Made by a program: the position numbers and the translations under genes
Origin: Peptacetobacter hiranonis
Lineage (GTDB): Bacteria; Bacillota; Clostridia; Peptostreptococcales; Peptostreptococcaceae
Length of the DNA: 64,000 nt
Reading direction: 5' to 3'
Assembly: GCF_008151785.1 (NCBI RefSeq)
Contig: NZ_CP036523.1
Location: forward strand, 1,302,001-1,366,000
The notes under the pieces: generated by a model
Told to the model about the DNA's origin: nothing
The model's input: only the letters and a program-made list of their open reading frames with translations
Databases searched by the model: none
Shown: positions 8,867-15,868 of the stretch, piece by piece
Numbering within the stretch: the first letter of the stretch is position 1
Layout of the letters: the number at the start of each line of letters is the position of its first letter

Positions 8867-10744
8867 TTAGTTTTCTTCTTTATTTGTAGATACTTCTACT
8901 TCTTCTACTGGAGCTTTTGCTTTTTCTGAATCTTCATTGTTTAGTATCCGCATGAATTCGTCCCCAGTTATTGTTTCTTTTTCAAGAAGGTAATCTGCTA
9001 ATTCATGAAGTTTGTCTATGTTATCTTCAAGTATCTGAGTTGCTTTTTTGTGGCAAGCTCCAATTAAAGCTATTACCTCTTTGTCTATTTTAGCTGCTGT
9101 TTCTGATGAGCAAGCTAGTGAAGTATCTCCACCTAAGTACCGGTTGTTTAGAGTTTCAAGTGCAACCATTCCAAACTCTTCACTCATACCAAATCTAGTT
9201 ATCATCGCTCTAGCTATTCTAGTAGCCTGTTCTATATCATTTGATGCCCCTGATGTGCACATATTGAAGATTATTTCTTCAGCTGCACGACCACCAGTGA
9301 ATGTTGTTATCTTATCTATTGCTTCTTCCTTAGACATTAGCACTTTTTCGCCTTCTTCAACCTGCATTGTATATCCAAGTGCACCTGAAGTTCTTGGGAT
9401 TATTGTTATCTTATGTACTGGTGCCGAATGTTTATTGATAGCTGCAACAAGTGCATGACCAATTTCGTGGTATGCGATAATTTTCTTTTCTTTTGGACTT
9501 ATAACTGCGCCTTTTCTCTGGTAACCAGCGATTATTGTTTCAACAGCTTCTTCTAAGTCCATCTGTTCAACCTGTTTTCTACCATCTCTAACTGCTCTAA
9601 GTGCAGCTTCGTTTACTATATTTGCTAGCTCTGCACCAGATGCTCCTGATGTAGCTCTTGCAATTTCGTTGAAATCTATATTTGCATCGTATTTAACTGC
9701 TTTTGCGTGTACTTTAAGTATCGCTTCTCTACCATTTAAGTCTGGTAATTCAACGGGTACTCTTCTGTCAAATCTACCTGGTCTTAAAAGTGCTTTATCC
9801 AAACTTTCTGGTCTATTTGTAGCAGCAAGTATTACAACTCCTACTCCACCATCAAATCCATCCATTTCGCTAAGTAACTGGTTTAGAGTCTGTTCTCTTT
9901 CATCGTTTCCTCCCATACCATTAGCGCCATCTCTCTTCTTACCTATAGCATCTATTTCGTCGATGAATACTATACAAGGAGCTTTTTCTTTAGCCTGTTT
10001 GAATAAATCTCTAACTCTTGCAGCACCCATACCAACAAACATTTCTATAAATTCAGATCCTGAAATTGAGAAGAATGGTACTCCTGCTTCACCTGCAACA
10101 GCTTTAGCAAGAAGTGTTTTACCTGTACCTGGAGGTCCAACTAAAAGTGCACCCTTAGGCATCTGAGCACCTATTTCTCTATACTTAGCTGGGTTGTGAA
10201 GATAATCTACTATCTCAGTTAAAGCTTCTTTTGCTTCATCCTGACCAGCTACATCTGCAAATCTCTTTCCACTCTGTGCAGGAACATAAACCTTTGCGTT
10301 TGACTTACCAAACTGCATAGAATTTCCGCCCATTTTTTTAGAAAGATTTCTCATCATTAAATTACCTAGCATACCTAAAATTGCAAACGGCAATATCCAA
10401 GTAAGTAAGAAGTTCATAAGAGGAGAATTTTCTCTAGGAATTTCTTTGCTGAATGATACATGTTTTGCGTTTAATTTTTCAATCAACTCTGGATCATTCA
10501 TATTTCCTGTTACATATATGTTTCTGTCGTCTTTTTTCTTAGGCTCTATAGCTATTTTATCGTTGTCTAAGTTAACTGTTTTTATCTCGTTTTTGTCTAA
10601 CATCTGCTCGAATTTGCTGTAAGTTATCTCAACTGTTTGTCTTTCCAGCATACTTGGGAATACAAGCACATTAAGAAGCATTACGAAAAGCATCATCATA
10701 GCATAGTAATAAAAAATCGATCTCTTCGGTTTCTTTGGTTCCAT
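8867..10744 (-). CDS. ftsH: ATP-dependent zinc metalloprotease FtsH
   Basis: 625 residues. Membrane-anchored AAA+ protease that degrades damaged membrane proteins and some regulators. Order of parts: N-terminal transmembrane helix, short extracytoplasmic domain, second helix near LLTWILPFAILGMLGNL, AAA+ domain with Walker A GPPGTGKT, Walker B CIVFIDEIDAIG and ATNRPESLDKALLRPGRFDRR, then the zinc protease HEIGH. The ATG at 10744 is preferred over 10750 because GGAGGT sits directly against the latter. In phage lambda, FtsH influences the lysis-lysogeny decision, which makes the adjacent prophage end notable. Confidence 0.97.
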   Translation of the reverse strand: MEPKKPKRSIFYYYAMMMLFVMLLNVLVFPSMLERQTVEITYSKFEQMLDKNEIKTVNLDNDKIAIEPKKKDDRNIYVTGNMNDPELIEKLNAKHVSFSKEIPRENSPLMNFLLTWILPFAILGMLGNLMMRNLSKKMGGNSMQFGKSNAKVYVPAQSGKRFADVAGQDEAKEALTEIVDYLHNPAKYREIGAQMPKGALLVGPPGTGKTLLAKAVAGEAGVPFFSISGSEFIEMFVGMGAARVRDLFKQAKEKAPCIVFIDEIDAIGKKRDGANGMGGNDEREQTLNQLLSEMDGFDGGVGVVILAATNRPESLDKALLRPGRFDRRVPVELPDLNGREAILKVHAKAVKYDANIDFNEIARATSGASGAELANIVNEAALRAVRDGRKQVEQMDLEEAVETIIAGYQRKGAVISPKEKKIIAYHEIGHALVAAINKHSAPVHKITIIPRTSGALGYTMQVEEGEKVLMSKEEAIDKITTFTGGRAAEEIIFNMCTSGASNDIEQATRIARAMITRFGMSEEFGMVALETLNNRYLGGDTSLACSSETAAKIDKEVIALIGACHKKATQILEDNIDKLHELADYLLEKETITGDEFMRILNNEDSEKAKAPVEEVEVSTNKEEN

Positions 10745-10921
10745 ATCCATACCTCCATTTTTTTATTCCTAAATTAATAAATACCCTAAATTCTTTAGGA
10801 TAATCTATTTGCCTTTATTTTTTGGTATTATTTTATCAATCCAAATTATAAAAATATGCTATTTTTATTATATGTGGAATTTTGATAAGTTTTATACCGC
10901 TTTTTACTATTTTTATAAAAT

Positions 10922-10951
10922 ATTATATCTTTATTTTATCATAACACACAA
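10922..10951 (-). promoter_or_regulatory. candidate ftsH promoter overlapping the prophage end
   Basis: On the minus strand TTGTGT (10946-10951) and TATAAT (10922-10927) are 18 bp apart and point to ftsH. The -35 box shares its last two bases with the direct-repeat core taken as the prophage end. The promoter is predicted by eye; ftsH has a leader of about 170 nt if it is correct. Confidence 0.45.
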
Positions 10952-10973
10952 TTCTTAATTATAACTTAACTTT
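10950..10973. repeat. left prophage attachment core (candidate)
   Basis: AATTCTTAATTATAACTTAA continues with CTTT. The same 24 bases with one change recur at 49995-50018, just past the integrase. The flanking bases are unrelated on the two sides, as expected for att sites. No tRNA gene is involved. Confidence 0.7.
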
Positions 10974-10982
10974 TTAAAAGTC

Positions 10983-11141
10983 GTCAAACTCGATTAAACT
11001 AGGTTAAACAAATCCCTATTTTTCAATGTTTATTTTGTTATTTTTTTAAAAGCCGTTAAACTAAGTTAAACTACTTTAAATAATGTTTCGTTTTTACGTC
11101 GGAAATTCCGTCGGAAGTTTTCGGAAGTATCCGGAAGTTTT
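10983..11141. repeat. short direct repeats near the left end, possible integrase arm sites
   Basis: Two groups. The words ATTAAACTAGGTTAAAC (about 10995) and GTTAAACTAAGTTAAAC (about 11055) nearly repeat. At 11097-11141 CGTCGGAAATTC, CGTCGGAAGTTTT, CGGAAGTATC and CGGAAGTTTT follow one another with no gap. At the other prophage end AAAACTTCC (49892-49900, the inverse of GGAAGTTTT) and GTCGGAAG (49917-49924) occur. Arm-type binding by the integrase is a guess from position and symmetry. Confidence 0.4.
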
Positions 11142-11156
11142 AAATACTTAAAAAGT

Positions 11157-11196
11157 AGAAAAAAAAGACTAGAGATTATTTTCCCTAGTCTTTTTT
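11157..11196 (-). terminator. terminator in the left noncoding zone
   Basis: The stem AGACTAG/CTAGTCT with an 11-12 nt loop lies between an A-run and a T-run, so it can act in both directions. An open frame of about 60 codons runs through it and is therefore unlikely to be a gene. Confidence 0.75.
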
Positions 11197-11414
11197 CTAA
11201 TTCTGAACCATTTTGTTTTTTTGAAAAGTTGTGTTTTATAACATCCAAAGTTTTTGTGTTAAGTTAAAAATGTTTAATGAACCTCACAGTGTCATTATTC
11301 GAAATTACCACTAAGTTATTGAGAAACCCCTTTGTCAATAAGTCTATCTACTATTTATATTATATCAATTTTTCCTTCATTATATACGGCAACTTTTTTC
11401 TTCATATTATATAC
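11197..11414. other. noncoding stretch, promoter-like box only
   Basis: I see no convincing gene between the two terminators. On the minus strand TTGATATAATATAAAT (about 11349-11364) contains an extended -10 box that would drive a transcript of about 180 nt ending at the 11157-11196 terminator. A 16-codon frame beginning ATGAAGAAAAAAGTTGCC lies just upstream of that box but has no clear ribosome site. Confidence 0.35.
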
Positions 11415-11487
11415 AAAAAAAGAAGGCTTTTAAGCCTTCCTTCTTTCCCGTAAAAATTCGGAGTACGTGAAAAAGATTTATATTATA
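11415..11487 (-). ncRNA. candidate short RNA with its own -10 box and terminator
   Basis: On the minus strand TATAAT (11482-11487) is followed after about 60 nt by the perfect hairpin GAAGGCTT-aa-AAGCCTTC and seven Ts (11415-11439). No frame fits inside. The -35 region is weak. The GTTGCCGTA...ATGATATAAT segment upstream of it (11512-11545) is a diverged copy of the one at 11350-11390, so a terminator-promoter block seems duplicated. Expression is unproven. Confidence 0.3.
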
Positions 11488-11556
11488 ACACTAGAGTAAG
11501 ATTGAATAATTTCATTATATCATTTCTTTTTTTATTTTTTACGGCAACTTTTACAT

Positions 11557-11590
11557 AAAAAAAGAAGGAGCAAACGCCCCTTTCTTCTTT
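11557..11590 (-). terminator. terminator downstream of the tRNA pair
   Basis: On the minus strand AGAAGAAAGGGGC-gttt-GCTCCTTCT is followed by seven Ts. It lies about 55 nt past the 3' end of the serine tRNA and probably ends the tRNA transcript. Confidence 0.75.
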
Positions 11591-11645
11591 TGATAGATAA
11601 TTTTTTATAGTATAAGAGAAAATATGTATACACCAAATATATAAA

Positions 11646-11727
11646 GGAAGATAAGGGATTCGAACCCTTGGACGCGTACGCCTCAACTTTAGCAAAGTTG
11701 TGTCTTAAGCCTCTCGACCAACCTTCC
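11646..11727 (-). tRNA. tRNA-Ser(GCT)
   Basis: 82 nt, a full cloverleaf. The acceptor GGAAGGT pairs with ATCTTCC (one G-T). The anticodon stem CAACT/AGTTG carries the loop TTGCTAA, anticodon GCT (reads AGC/AGT). There is an extra variable arm typical of serine tRNAs, and the T arm is AGGG-TTCGAAT-CCCT. CCA is not encoded. It lies inside the prophage, 6 nt from the glutamine tRNA, so it is phage-borne. Confidence 0.93.
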
Positions 11728-11733
11728 ACATAA

Positions 11734-11805
11734 CAAGGATGGAAGGATTTGAACCTTCGATATAGGAGTCAAAGTCCTACGCCTTAACCTCTTGGCAACA
11801 CCCTT
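11734..11805 (-). tRNA. tRNA-Gln(TTG)
   Basis: 72 nt. The acceptor AAGGGTG/CATCCTT has one G-T pair and a weak A1-T72, with discriminator G, both fitting glutamine tRNAs. The anticodon stem TAGGA/TCCTA has the loop CTTTGAC, anticodon TTG (reads CAA). The T arm is GAAGG-TTCAAAT-CCTTC. CCA is not encoded. First of the two prophage tRNAs in transcription order. Confidence 0.9.
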
Positions 11806-11813
11806 AAATTTTT

Positions 11814-11838
11814 AGGACGGAAGATTAACAACCGTCCT
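11814..11838 (-). repeat. perfect hairpin just upstream of the tRNA pair
   Basis: AGGACGG and CCGTCCT frame an 11-nt loop that contains TTGTTAA. The loop recalls an asparagine anticodon loop (GTT), so this could be the remnant of a third tRNA; no acceptor or T arm is visible. A processing or pausing hairpin is the alternative. Confidence 0.4.
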
Positions 11839-11911
11839 ATGTAGCTTTTTTAAGAAAATAGTATTTTCCAATACATAAAATGAAAAAAGTAGTAACTATT
11901 TATATTATAAT

Positions 11912-12151
11912 CTATATTTTATCTATGTATTCGGAAACTTTTTTCACTGTTTCAAATCTGTCTTTTCCAACTATTTTTTCTTTTGCTCCTTGAAGTAAGT
12001 TAGCAGCACCACCACCAACTACAATTAGATTATTAATTTCTTTCCCTTTCAAGCTATTTGCGTCTTTTAAAGAATAATCTTTTAATTTCCAATTAAGTAT
12101 AGTCGCAGCTACCTTGTCTATATCTCCTACATAAGCTATAACTTTATCCAT
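11912..12151 (-). CDS. possible separately translated endolysin C-terminal domain (internal start)
   Basis: Within the endolysin frame an ATG at 12151 (MDKVIAYVGD) has AAGAGGG eight nt upstream, a good ribosome site at exactly the domain border. It would give a 79-residue copy of the C-terminal domain. Related clostridial endolysins (CD27L, CTP1L) are known to make such a shorter form that assembles with the full-length enzyme. Here it is predicted from the site and homology only. Confidence 0.5.
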   Translation of the reverse strand: MDKVIAYVGDIDKVAATILNWKLKDYSLKDANSLKGKEINNLIVVGGGAANLLQGAKEKIVGKDRFETVKKVSEYIDKI

Positions 12152-12748
12152 TTTATTATCCCTCTTTACGTATTTTTTACCTTCTAATGCGTCAGCTATT
12201 GCCCTTGCTATGTTATCTCTGTTAGATTTATAAAGCTTCACATCATCTGCGTCAGAACAGAAACAAACTTCTATTAATATTGCCTTATCAACTGTATCTT
12301 TTAAAAATCTTAATCCTGTTGTAGGTTTTGCGTGTCTATTAGTAAAACCTATTTTAGATAAGTTTTCACATACCAATTCAGCTTTTTTTCTACATTCTTC
12401 ACGTCTAGCAGGTTTTTTCTTATTATCAAAATACCAAACCTCTACACCTATATTTTTTTCATTACCTTTTAGATCCTCTTTGTCAGTATCATTAAAATGT
12501 ATAGAAACATTCCAATCTACAGAATGCGCATTGTGTTTAGTTTTTAATTTGTTAAGTACATCAGTCTGTCCTGTACCATTGTCTACCGTACAGTTGTTAG
12601 CATTATTTCCATCAGCTTTTAAATACTCAACAACTTTTTTAGTTTGATATCTAGCCTCAGTGGACTCTTTCATATTTAAAGTGTTGTTTACTGTTCCACA
12701 AGCTATTTTCCCGTCTGGGTTATGTCCTGCACTTATATTAAATTTCAT
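11912..12748 (-). CDS. endolysin: N-acetylmuramoyl-L-alanine amidase (Amidase_3) with C-terminal domain
   Basis: 278 residues. Residues 1-190 are a zinc amidase: FNISAGHNPDG (first zinc His), a Glu in STEARYQ, WNVSIHFND (second His), and AILIEVCFCSD with the catalytic Glu. It cuts the sugar-peptide bond of peptidoglycan. Residues 200-278 match the C-terminal domain of C. difficile phage endolysins such as CD27L (IAYVGDIDKVAATILNW, LIVVGGGAANLL, GKDRFETVKKV). No signal peptide, so release needs the holin encoded just upstream. Its start overlaps the holin stop (TAATG). See the internal start below. Confidence 0.93.
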   Translation of the reverse strand: MKFNISAGHNPDGKIACGTVNNTLNMKESTEARYQTKKVVEYLKADGNNANNCTVDNGTGQTDVLNKLKTKHNAHSVDWNVSIHFNDTDKEDLKGNEKNIGVEVWYFDNKKKPARREECRKKAELVCENLSKIGFTNRHAKPTTGLRFLKDTVDKAILIEVCFCSDADDVKLYKSNRDNIARAIADALEGKKYVKRDNKMDKVIAYVGDIDKVAATILNWKLKDYSLKDANSLKGKEINNLIVVGGGAANLLQGAKEKIVGKDRFETVKKVSEYIDKI

Positions 12749-13158
12749 TAGTCATTTTCCTCCTTTAGTTGCTCCAATGCAACTTTAATTGATTTTGGAA
12801 TTGGTACTCCTAATTCGCTTGCATTTTCAACAACACTAAGCGATTCGTTGGCTATGTAGAAGAAACAAACAAGCGTACGGAATATATATCCATCATTTCC
12901 AATTACTCGGTCTAATATTACCGCAACTATTAATATTAGAAGTATGAATAATTTTTTGCATATTCCTCTGAAACTTGTTAAACTGTTTAAATTTTTATTC
13001 AAATACCCTTTTACAAGTCCTGTTATATAATCTACGCACATTAGTAACACAAGGCTTTTTAAAGCCAAGTCCCACCCTCCAAATAGCCATGTAAACCACG
13101 TTCCTAAAACGGCAATTCCGCCATTGAAATTATTTAAAAAATTTGTCATTCTAGTCAT
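12748..13158 (-). CDS. phage holin (TcdE/Cph1-type, Phage_holin_4)
   Basis: 136 residues with three or four hydrophobic segments (GGIAVLGTWFTWLFGGW, LALKSLVLLMCVDYITGLV, KLFILLILIVAVILDRVIG, and a weaker one at YIFRTLVCFFYIANESL). The motif CVDYITGLVKGYLNK is characteristic of the family that includes C. difficile TcdE. Holins permeabilise the membrane so the endolysin can reach the wall. It follows the glucosaminidase with an 8-nt overlap and precedes the amidase. Confidence 0.92.
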   Translation of the reverse strand: MTRMTNFLNNFNGGIAVLGTWFTWLFGGWDLALKSLVLLMCVDYITGLVKGYLNKNLNSLTSFRGICKKLFILLILIVAVILDRVIGNDGYIFRTLVCFFYIANESLSVVENASELGVPIPKSIKVALEQLKEEND

Positions 13159-13720
13159 TTTCCAACTCCTTAACTAATTCTTCTAATTTACTTTTTAACT
13201 CTTTATACTTCTTTTCATAATCAACCTTCTCAAGCCCTCTGTACTCCTCTATAGCCTTTTCAAGTCTAGTAGCTACACTTAACACACTATCTGCCCAACT
13301 AGTCCTAGTACACCATTTTTTACCTACAGAGTATATGTCTTGTTTACCTCCACAATATCTCCAATCTGCTTTAGAGTCCCTTTTAAGATATTGCATACCT
13401 AACCTATGCCCTGCGTGGTCGATACAATCTTCTTTAGTTTCAAAGTCTTTCCCGTAATTAGGCTTACCTTGTAAGCTATCCCTTGCATCTATACCGAAGA
13501 GATTATTCTTATCTTTTGCTAACTTAGATAGTCCATAATTACTTTCTAAACAAGCTATAGAAAGTAAAATAACTGCATTTATATCATAATTCTTTTCTGC
13601 CTTTAGGAAATACTCTGTTAGGTTAGATAGTGCGTTGTTAGGTTTTAACTTATTAACTGCGAAAGACAGTTCCTCTTTAGTGGTATGTGATAAACCACTT
13701 ATATTGTTTTTATTAAACAT
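13151..13720 (-). CDS. glucosaminidase-domain lytic protein (GH73/FlgJ-like)
   Basis: 189 residues. A core of about 125 residues: INAVILLSIACLESNYGLSK with the likely catalytic Glu, then KDKNNLFGIDARD, HAGHRLGMQYL and a final YSVGKKWCTRTSWADSV. This is the N-acetylglucosaminidase fold of FlgJ and Atl enzymes. The C-terminal 30 residues are a Lys/Glu coiled coil. No signal sequence. It sits between the fibre genes and the holin, so it may be a second lysin or a virion-associated wall-penetration enzyme. Confidence 0.85.
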   Translation of the reverse strand: MFNKNNISGLSHTTKEELSFAVNKLKPNNALSNLTEYFLKAEKNYDINAVILLSIACLESNYGLSKLAKDKNNLFGIDARDSLQGKPNYGKDFETKEDCIDHAGHRLGMQYLKRDSKADWRYCGGKQDIYSVGKKWCTRTSWADSVLSVATRLEKAIEEYRGLEKVDYEKKYKELKSKLEELVKELEND

Positions 13721-13739
13721 TCAATCACTTCCTTTTAAT

Positions 13740-13781
13740 AAAAAAGGGCATAAAAAAAGAACATATCTTAATCTATGCCCT
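13740..13781 (-). terminator. terminator between tail and lysis genes
   Basis: On the minus strand GGGCATA and TATGCCC (21-nt loop, itself ending in a T-run) are followed by six Ts. Partial read-through would still supply the lysis genes; no separate promoter is obvious. Confidence 0.65.
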
Positions 13782-13788
13782 ATCTGTT

Positions 13789-13974
13789 CTAGTTAGCTTG
13801 ATTTAATAATCTCTCTAACTCTTCTTTCTGTGTCTGTGTTATTTTGCCTGTGCTATAATATTTGTCTATTGTAGCTTGCATATCTTCTTTACTAGAATAG
13901 TTTTCTGCTAATATTACTCTTTTAGCTAAGTTGTACCATATCATACTTCTCACTCCTTTTATTGCTTTTATCAT
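13789..13974 (-). CDS. XkdX-family small phage protein
   Basis: 61 residues. MIWYNLAKRVILAENYSSKEDMQ followed by TGKITQTQKEELERLL fits the short XkdX family found at the end of tail modules in many Firmicute phages; the exact role is unknown. The ATG at 13974 has GGGGGTGAG three nt upstream, so I prefer it to the earlier in-frame start. Confidence 0.65.
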   Translation of the reverse strand: MIKAIKGVRSMIWYNLAKRVILAENYSSKEDMQATIDKYYSTGKITQTQKEELERLLNQAN

Positions 13975-13998
13975 ATTCTCACCCCCTTTCAAGGTGTA

Positions 13999-14385
13999 TT
14001 AAACCATTAAACCAGACATTTCCATTATTAACATGTCCTGTTCTGCGTTGACTTGTTCAAGTGCGTCAAGTCTTTCATGTACAGTTGGTGTCTGTGGAAC
14101 CTCTGGTGGCTCTGGAACTGGTGTGTAATCAAATTCTAATTCTTTAGTGTTTGGATTCACTCTGTAAGAAGTACATTCTGCGAATTCTGTTTTAAATTCG
14201 CCAAACTGTAACTCTATATAATCTACTTCTGTCTTATTATATTTTTGTAATTCAGAGTAAATTCTCCAATCGTCCTCGCTTGTTGTTGGATTTACCCAAC
14301 CTTCTGCCTCTCCAGTGTCTAAGACAACTCTACCATCTACTTTTAAATAATAAATTCTTTTTCCGATATATTTGTATCCTGCCAT
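13999..14385 (-). CDS. tail fibre-region phage protein
   Basis: 128 residues. The first 95 form a beta-rich domain (YKYIGKRIYYLKVDGRVVLDTGEAEGWV), then a proline-rich linker (PVPEPPEVPQTPTVHERLD), then a short helix (LDALEQVNAEQDMLIMEM) resembling the coiled coil at the end of many phage tail-module proteins. Placed between fibre paralogues and the XkdX-like protein. A structural or fibre-accessory role is inferred from position. Confidence 0.6.
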   Translation of the reverse strand: MAGYKYIGKRIYYLKVDGRVVLDTGEAEGWVNPTTSEDDWRIYSELQKYNKTEVDYIELQFGEFKTEFAECTSYRVNPNTKELEFDYTPVPEPPEVPQTPTVHERLDALEQVNAEQDMLIMEMSGLMV

Positions 14386-14401
14386 AATGTTCTCCTTTCT
14401 A

Positions 14402-14890
14402 TTATTCTATAGCCCAAACTCTTGATATTGATGGTTTAGTTCCTCCAGCGCCAGACCAATTTATTGTCTGAATACTAACTTTTACAGACTCCTTTGTTAT
14501 AGTTAGTATTTTTCCTCTAGTATGATATCCATCTCCATAGTTTGATTTTATAGTTCCTCCAAAAATATGAATTCCATTGTTAATTATATCCCCTGGTGGA
14601 ATTACTTCAACAAAAACGTATGTTGGTTTAAAAGATAAGTTTAACGGAATTGTTCTTGTAAAAGTTTCTGTGGTGTTACCACTTGTGTTAAATGGTATCA
14701 CTATATTGGGTGATAGTATTACTATTTTTTTAAATGGAATAACCATCTCATCTAATTTGTCAGGCACTTCGTTCAAAGAGTTTACTGCCGCAACTCCCTT
14801 TTCAATAAGTTTTTCATTTATATTATTAGATACTTTTTCTAGATTTAAATTAATTAATTCTGTTGTGTCTATAGTTTTTTTCAAACTCAT
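14402..14890 (-). CDS. tail fibre/receptor-binding paralogue 1
   Basis: 162 residues. A helical N-terminus (SLKKTIDTTELINLNLEKVS, then NEVPDKLDEMV) is shared with the two genes upstream. The C-terminal 90 residues are beta-rich and diverged (FTRTIPLNLSFKPTYVFVEV), ending in IxxVWAIE as in paralogue 2. The ATG at 14890 follows AGAGGTGATAACT. Attachment function is inferred from position at the distal tail module and the N-conserved, C-variable pattern. Confidence 0.6.
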   Translation of the reverse strand: MSLKKTIDTTELINLNLEKVSNNINEKLIEKGVAAVNSLNEVPDKLDEMVIPFKKIVILSPNIVIPFNTSGNTTETFTRTIPLNLSFKPTYVFVEVIPPGDIINNGIHIFGGTIKSNYGDGYHTRGKILTITKESVKVSIQTINWSGAGGTKPSISRVWAIE

Positions 14891-14902
14891 AGTTATCACC
14901 TC

Positions 14903-15370
14903 TTATTCTATAGCCCATATTGTTTTTATTTTTGCACTTCCGCTTTGACCATACCAATGTGGGTTTATATCTATTTTAATTGCATTTTTTGTTATACTAG
15001 CAATTTCACCACGACAATGTTGCCCCTCATGATAAGAATTTAAGTTGCTGAAAACATTGTCACCATATTGTTTTTCCGCTAGTTCTGGTGGTGGTGAAAT
15101 CTCAACAAATACTATTGATGGTAAAAAACCAAGGTTTACTTTTACAGTTTGTTGAAAAGAAATGTTCTGTGATGGTAAAGACACATTGGGCTTTATGATA
15201 GCAAACTTTTTGTACTGCACAATCATTCTTTCTATTTTTTCTGATACATCTGCTAAATTTGTAGCCTGTTCTCCACCTAATTCGATAAGCTTGTTATCTA
15301 TATTATTTGCAACTGTTTTTAAGTTGTCTTTCTGTGTGTTTGTATTGTTTATAGTGTCCTTCAAAGACAT
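14903..15370 (-). CDS. tail fibre/receptor-binding paralogue 2
   Basis: 155 residues, closest to paralogue 1: SLKDTINNTNTQKDNLKTVA, LADVSEKIERMIVQYKKFAI, NLGFLPSIVFVEISPP and a final KIKTIWAIE. The conserved YKKxAI junction joins the helical stalk to a beta-rich head that also resembles short galactose-binding-like heads on C. difficile phage fibres; the ligand is unknown. Confidence 0.6.
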   Translation of the reverse strand: MSLKDTINNTNTQKDNLKTVANNIDNKLIELGGEQATNLADVSEKIERMIVQYKKFAIIKPNVSLPSQNISFQQTVKVNLGFLPSIVFVEISPPPELAEKQYGDNVFSNLNSYHEGQHCRGEIASITKNAIKIDINPHWYGQSGSAKIKTIWAIE

Positions 15371-15380
15371 TTAATCACCT

Positions 15381-15857
15381 CTATTCTATAGCAATAATTT
15401 GATAAATATAAGCACCTGAATACCCGCCACTATTATTATAAAAAATTCTAACACTCTTATTTTTTAAATTTTTTAAATACATTTTATCCATCAAACGATT
15501 TATCCATACACCTGTTTTTTCAGATATATTTTTTGTAGAATCTAATACTGCATTATAAGCTCCACCACCAACAAATACAAAAATTTGATTAGGGATAAAA
15601 GAAATATTTAATTCTATATCTGTAGTAGACCATTCAGAACCTTCTGGAACAAAGTTTGGTTTTTTATCTTCAAAATTTAATATCGCTATCTTTTTATAAT
15701 TCTTACTTAACATACTTTTAATGTTGTTGGGTATTTCCTCTAAACTTTTAGAAGTGATACCCCCCCGTACTACAGTTTCATTTATTTTGTCCTTAGCTAA
15801 CTTTACTTTATTTTTTAAATTCTCTGTCTGTGCTATTGTAGTTTTTAAATCTGCCAT
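15381..15857 (-). CDS. tail fibre/receptor-binding paralogue 3
   Basis: 158 residues. ADLKTTIAQTENLKNKVKLA and LEEIPNNIKSMLSKNYKKIA match the N-termini of the other two, and the chain ends IYQIIAIE. The head (residues 65-150) differs most, with GGGAYNAVLD and GGYSGAY glycine loops. First of the three in transcription order, 11 nt after the preceding fibre gene. Confidence 0.6.
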   Translation of the reverse strand: MADLKTTIAQTENLKNKVKLAKDKINETVVRGGITSKSLEEIPNNIKSMLSKNYKKIAILNFEDKKPNFVPEGSEWSTTDIELNISFIPNQIFVFVGGGAYNAVLDSTKNISEKTGVWINRLMDKMYLKNLKNKSVRIFYNNSGGYSGAYIYQIIAIE

Positions 15858-15868
15858 ATCCTACCTCC

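Noticed and set aside
9048-10166. Long rightward frames opposite ftsH
   Set aside because: Antisense to a highly conserved gene; they arise from codon bias and have no ribosome site.
11066-11248. Open frame of about 60 codons on the minus strand
   Set aside because: It runs straight through a strong bidirectional terminator and has no ribosome site.
11483-11729. Two overlapping leftward frames of 65-70 codons
   Set aside because: They cover the serine tRNA and its terminator; the reading frames are by-products.
11646-11805. tRNA genes as the integration target
   Set aside because: Both tRNAs lie inside the prophage, and no part of them is repeated at the right end. The 24-bp direct repeat at 10950/49995 is a better att pair.
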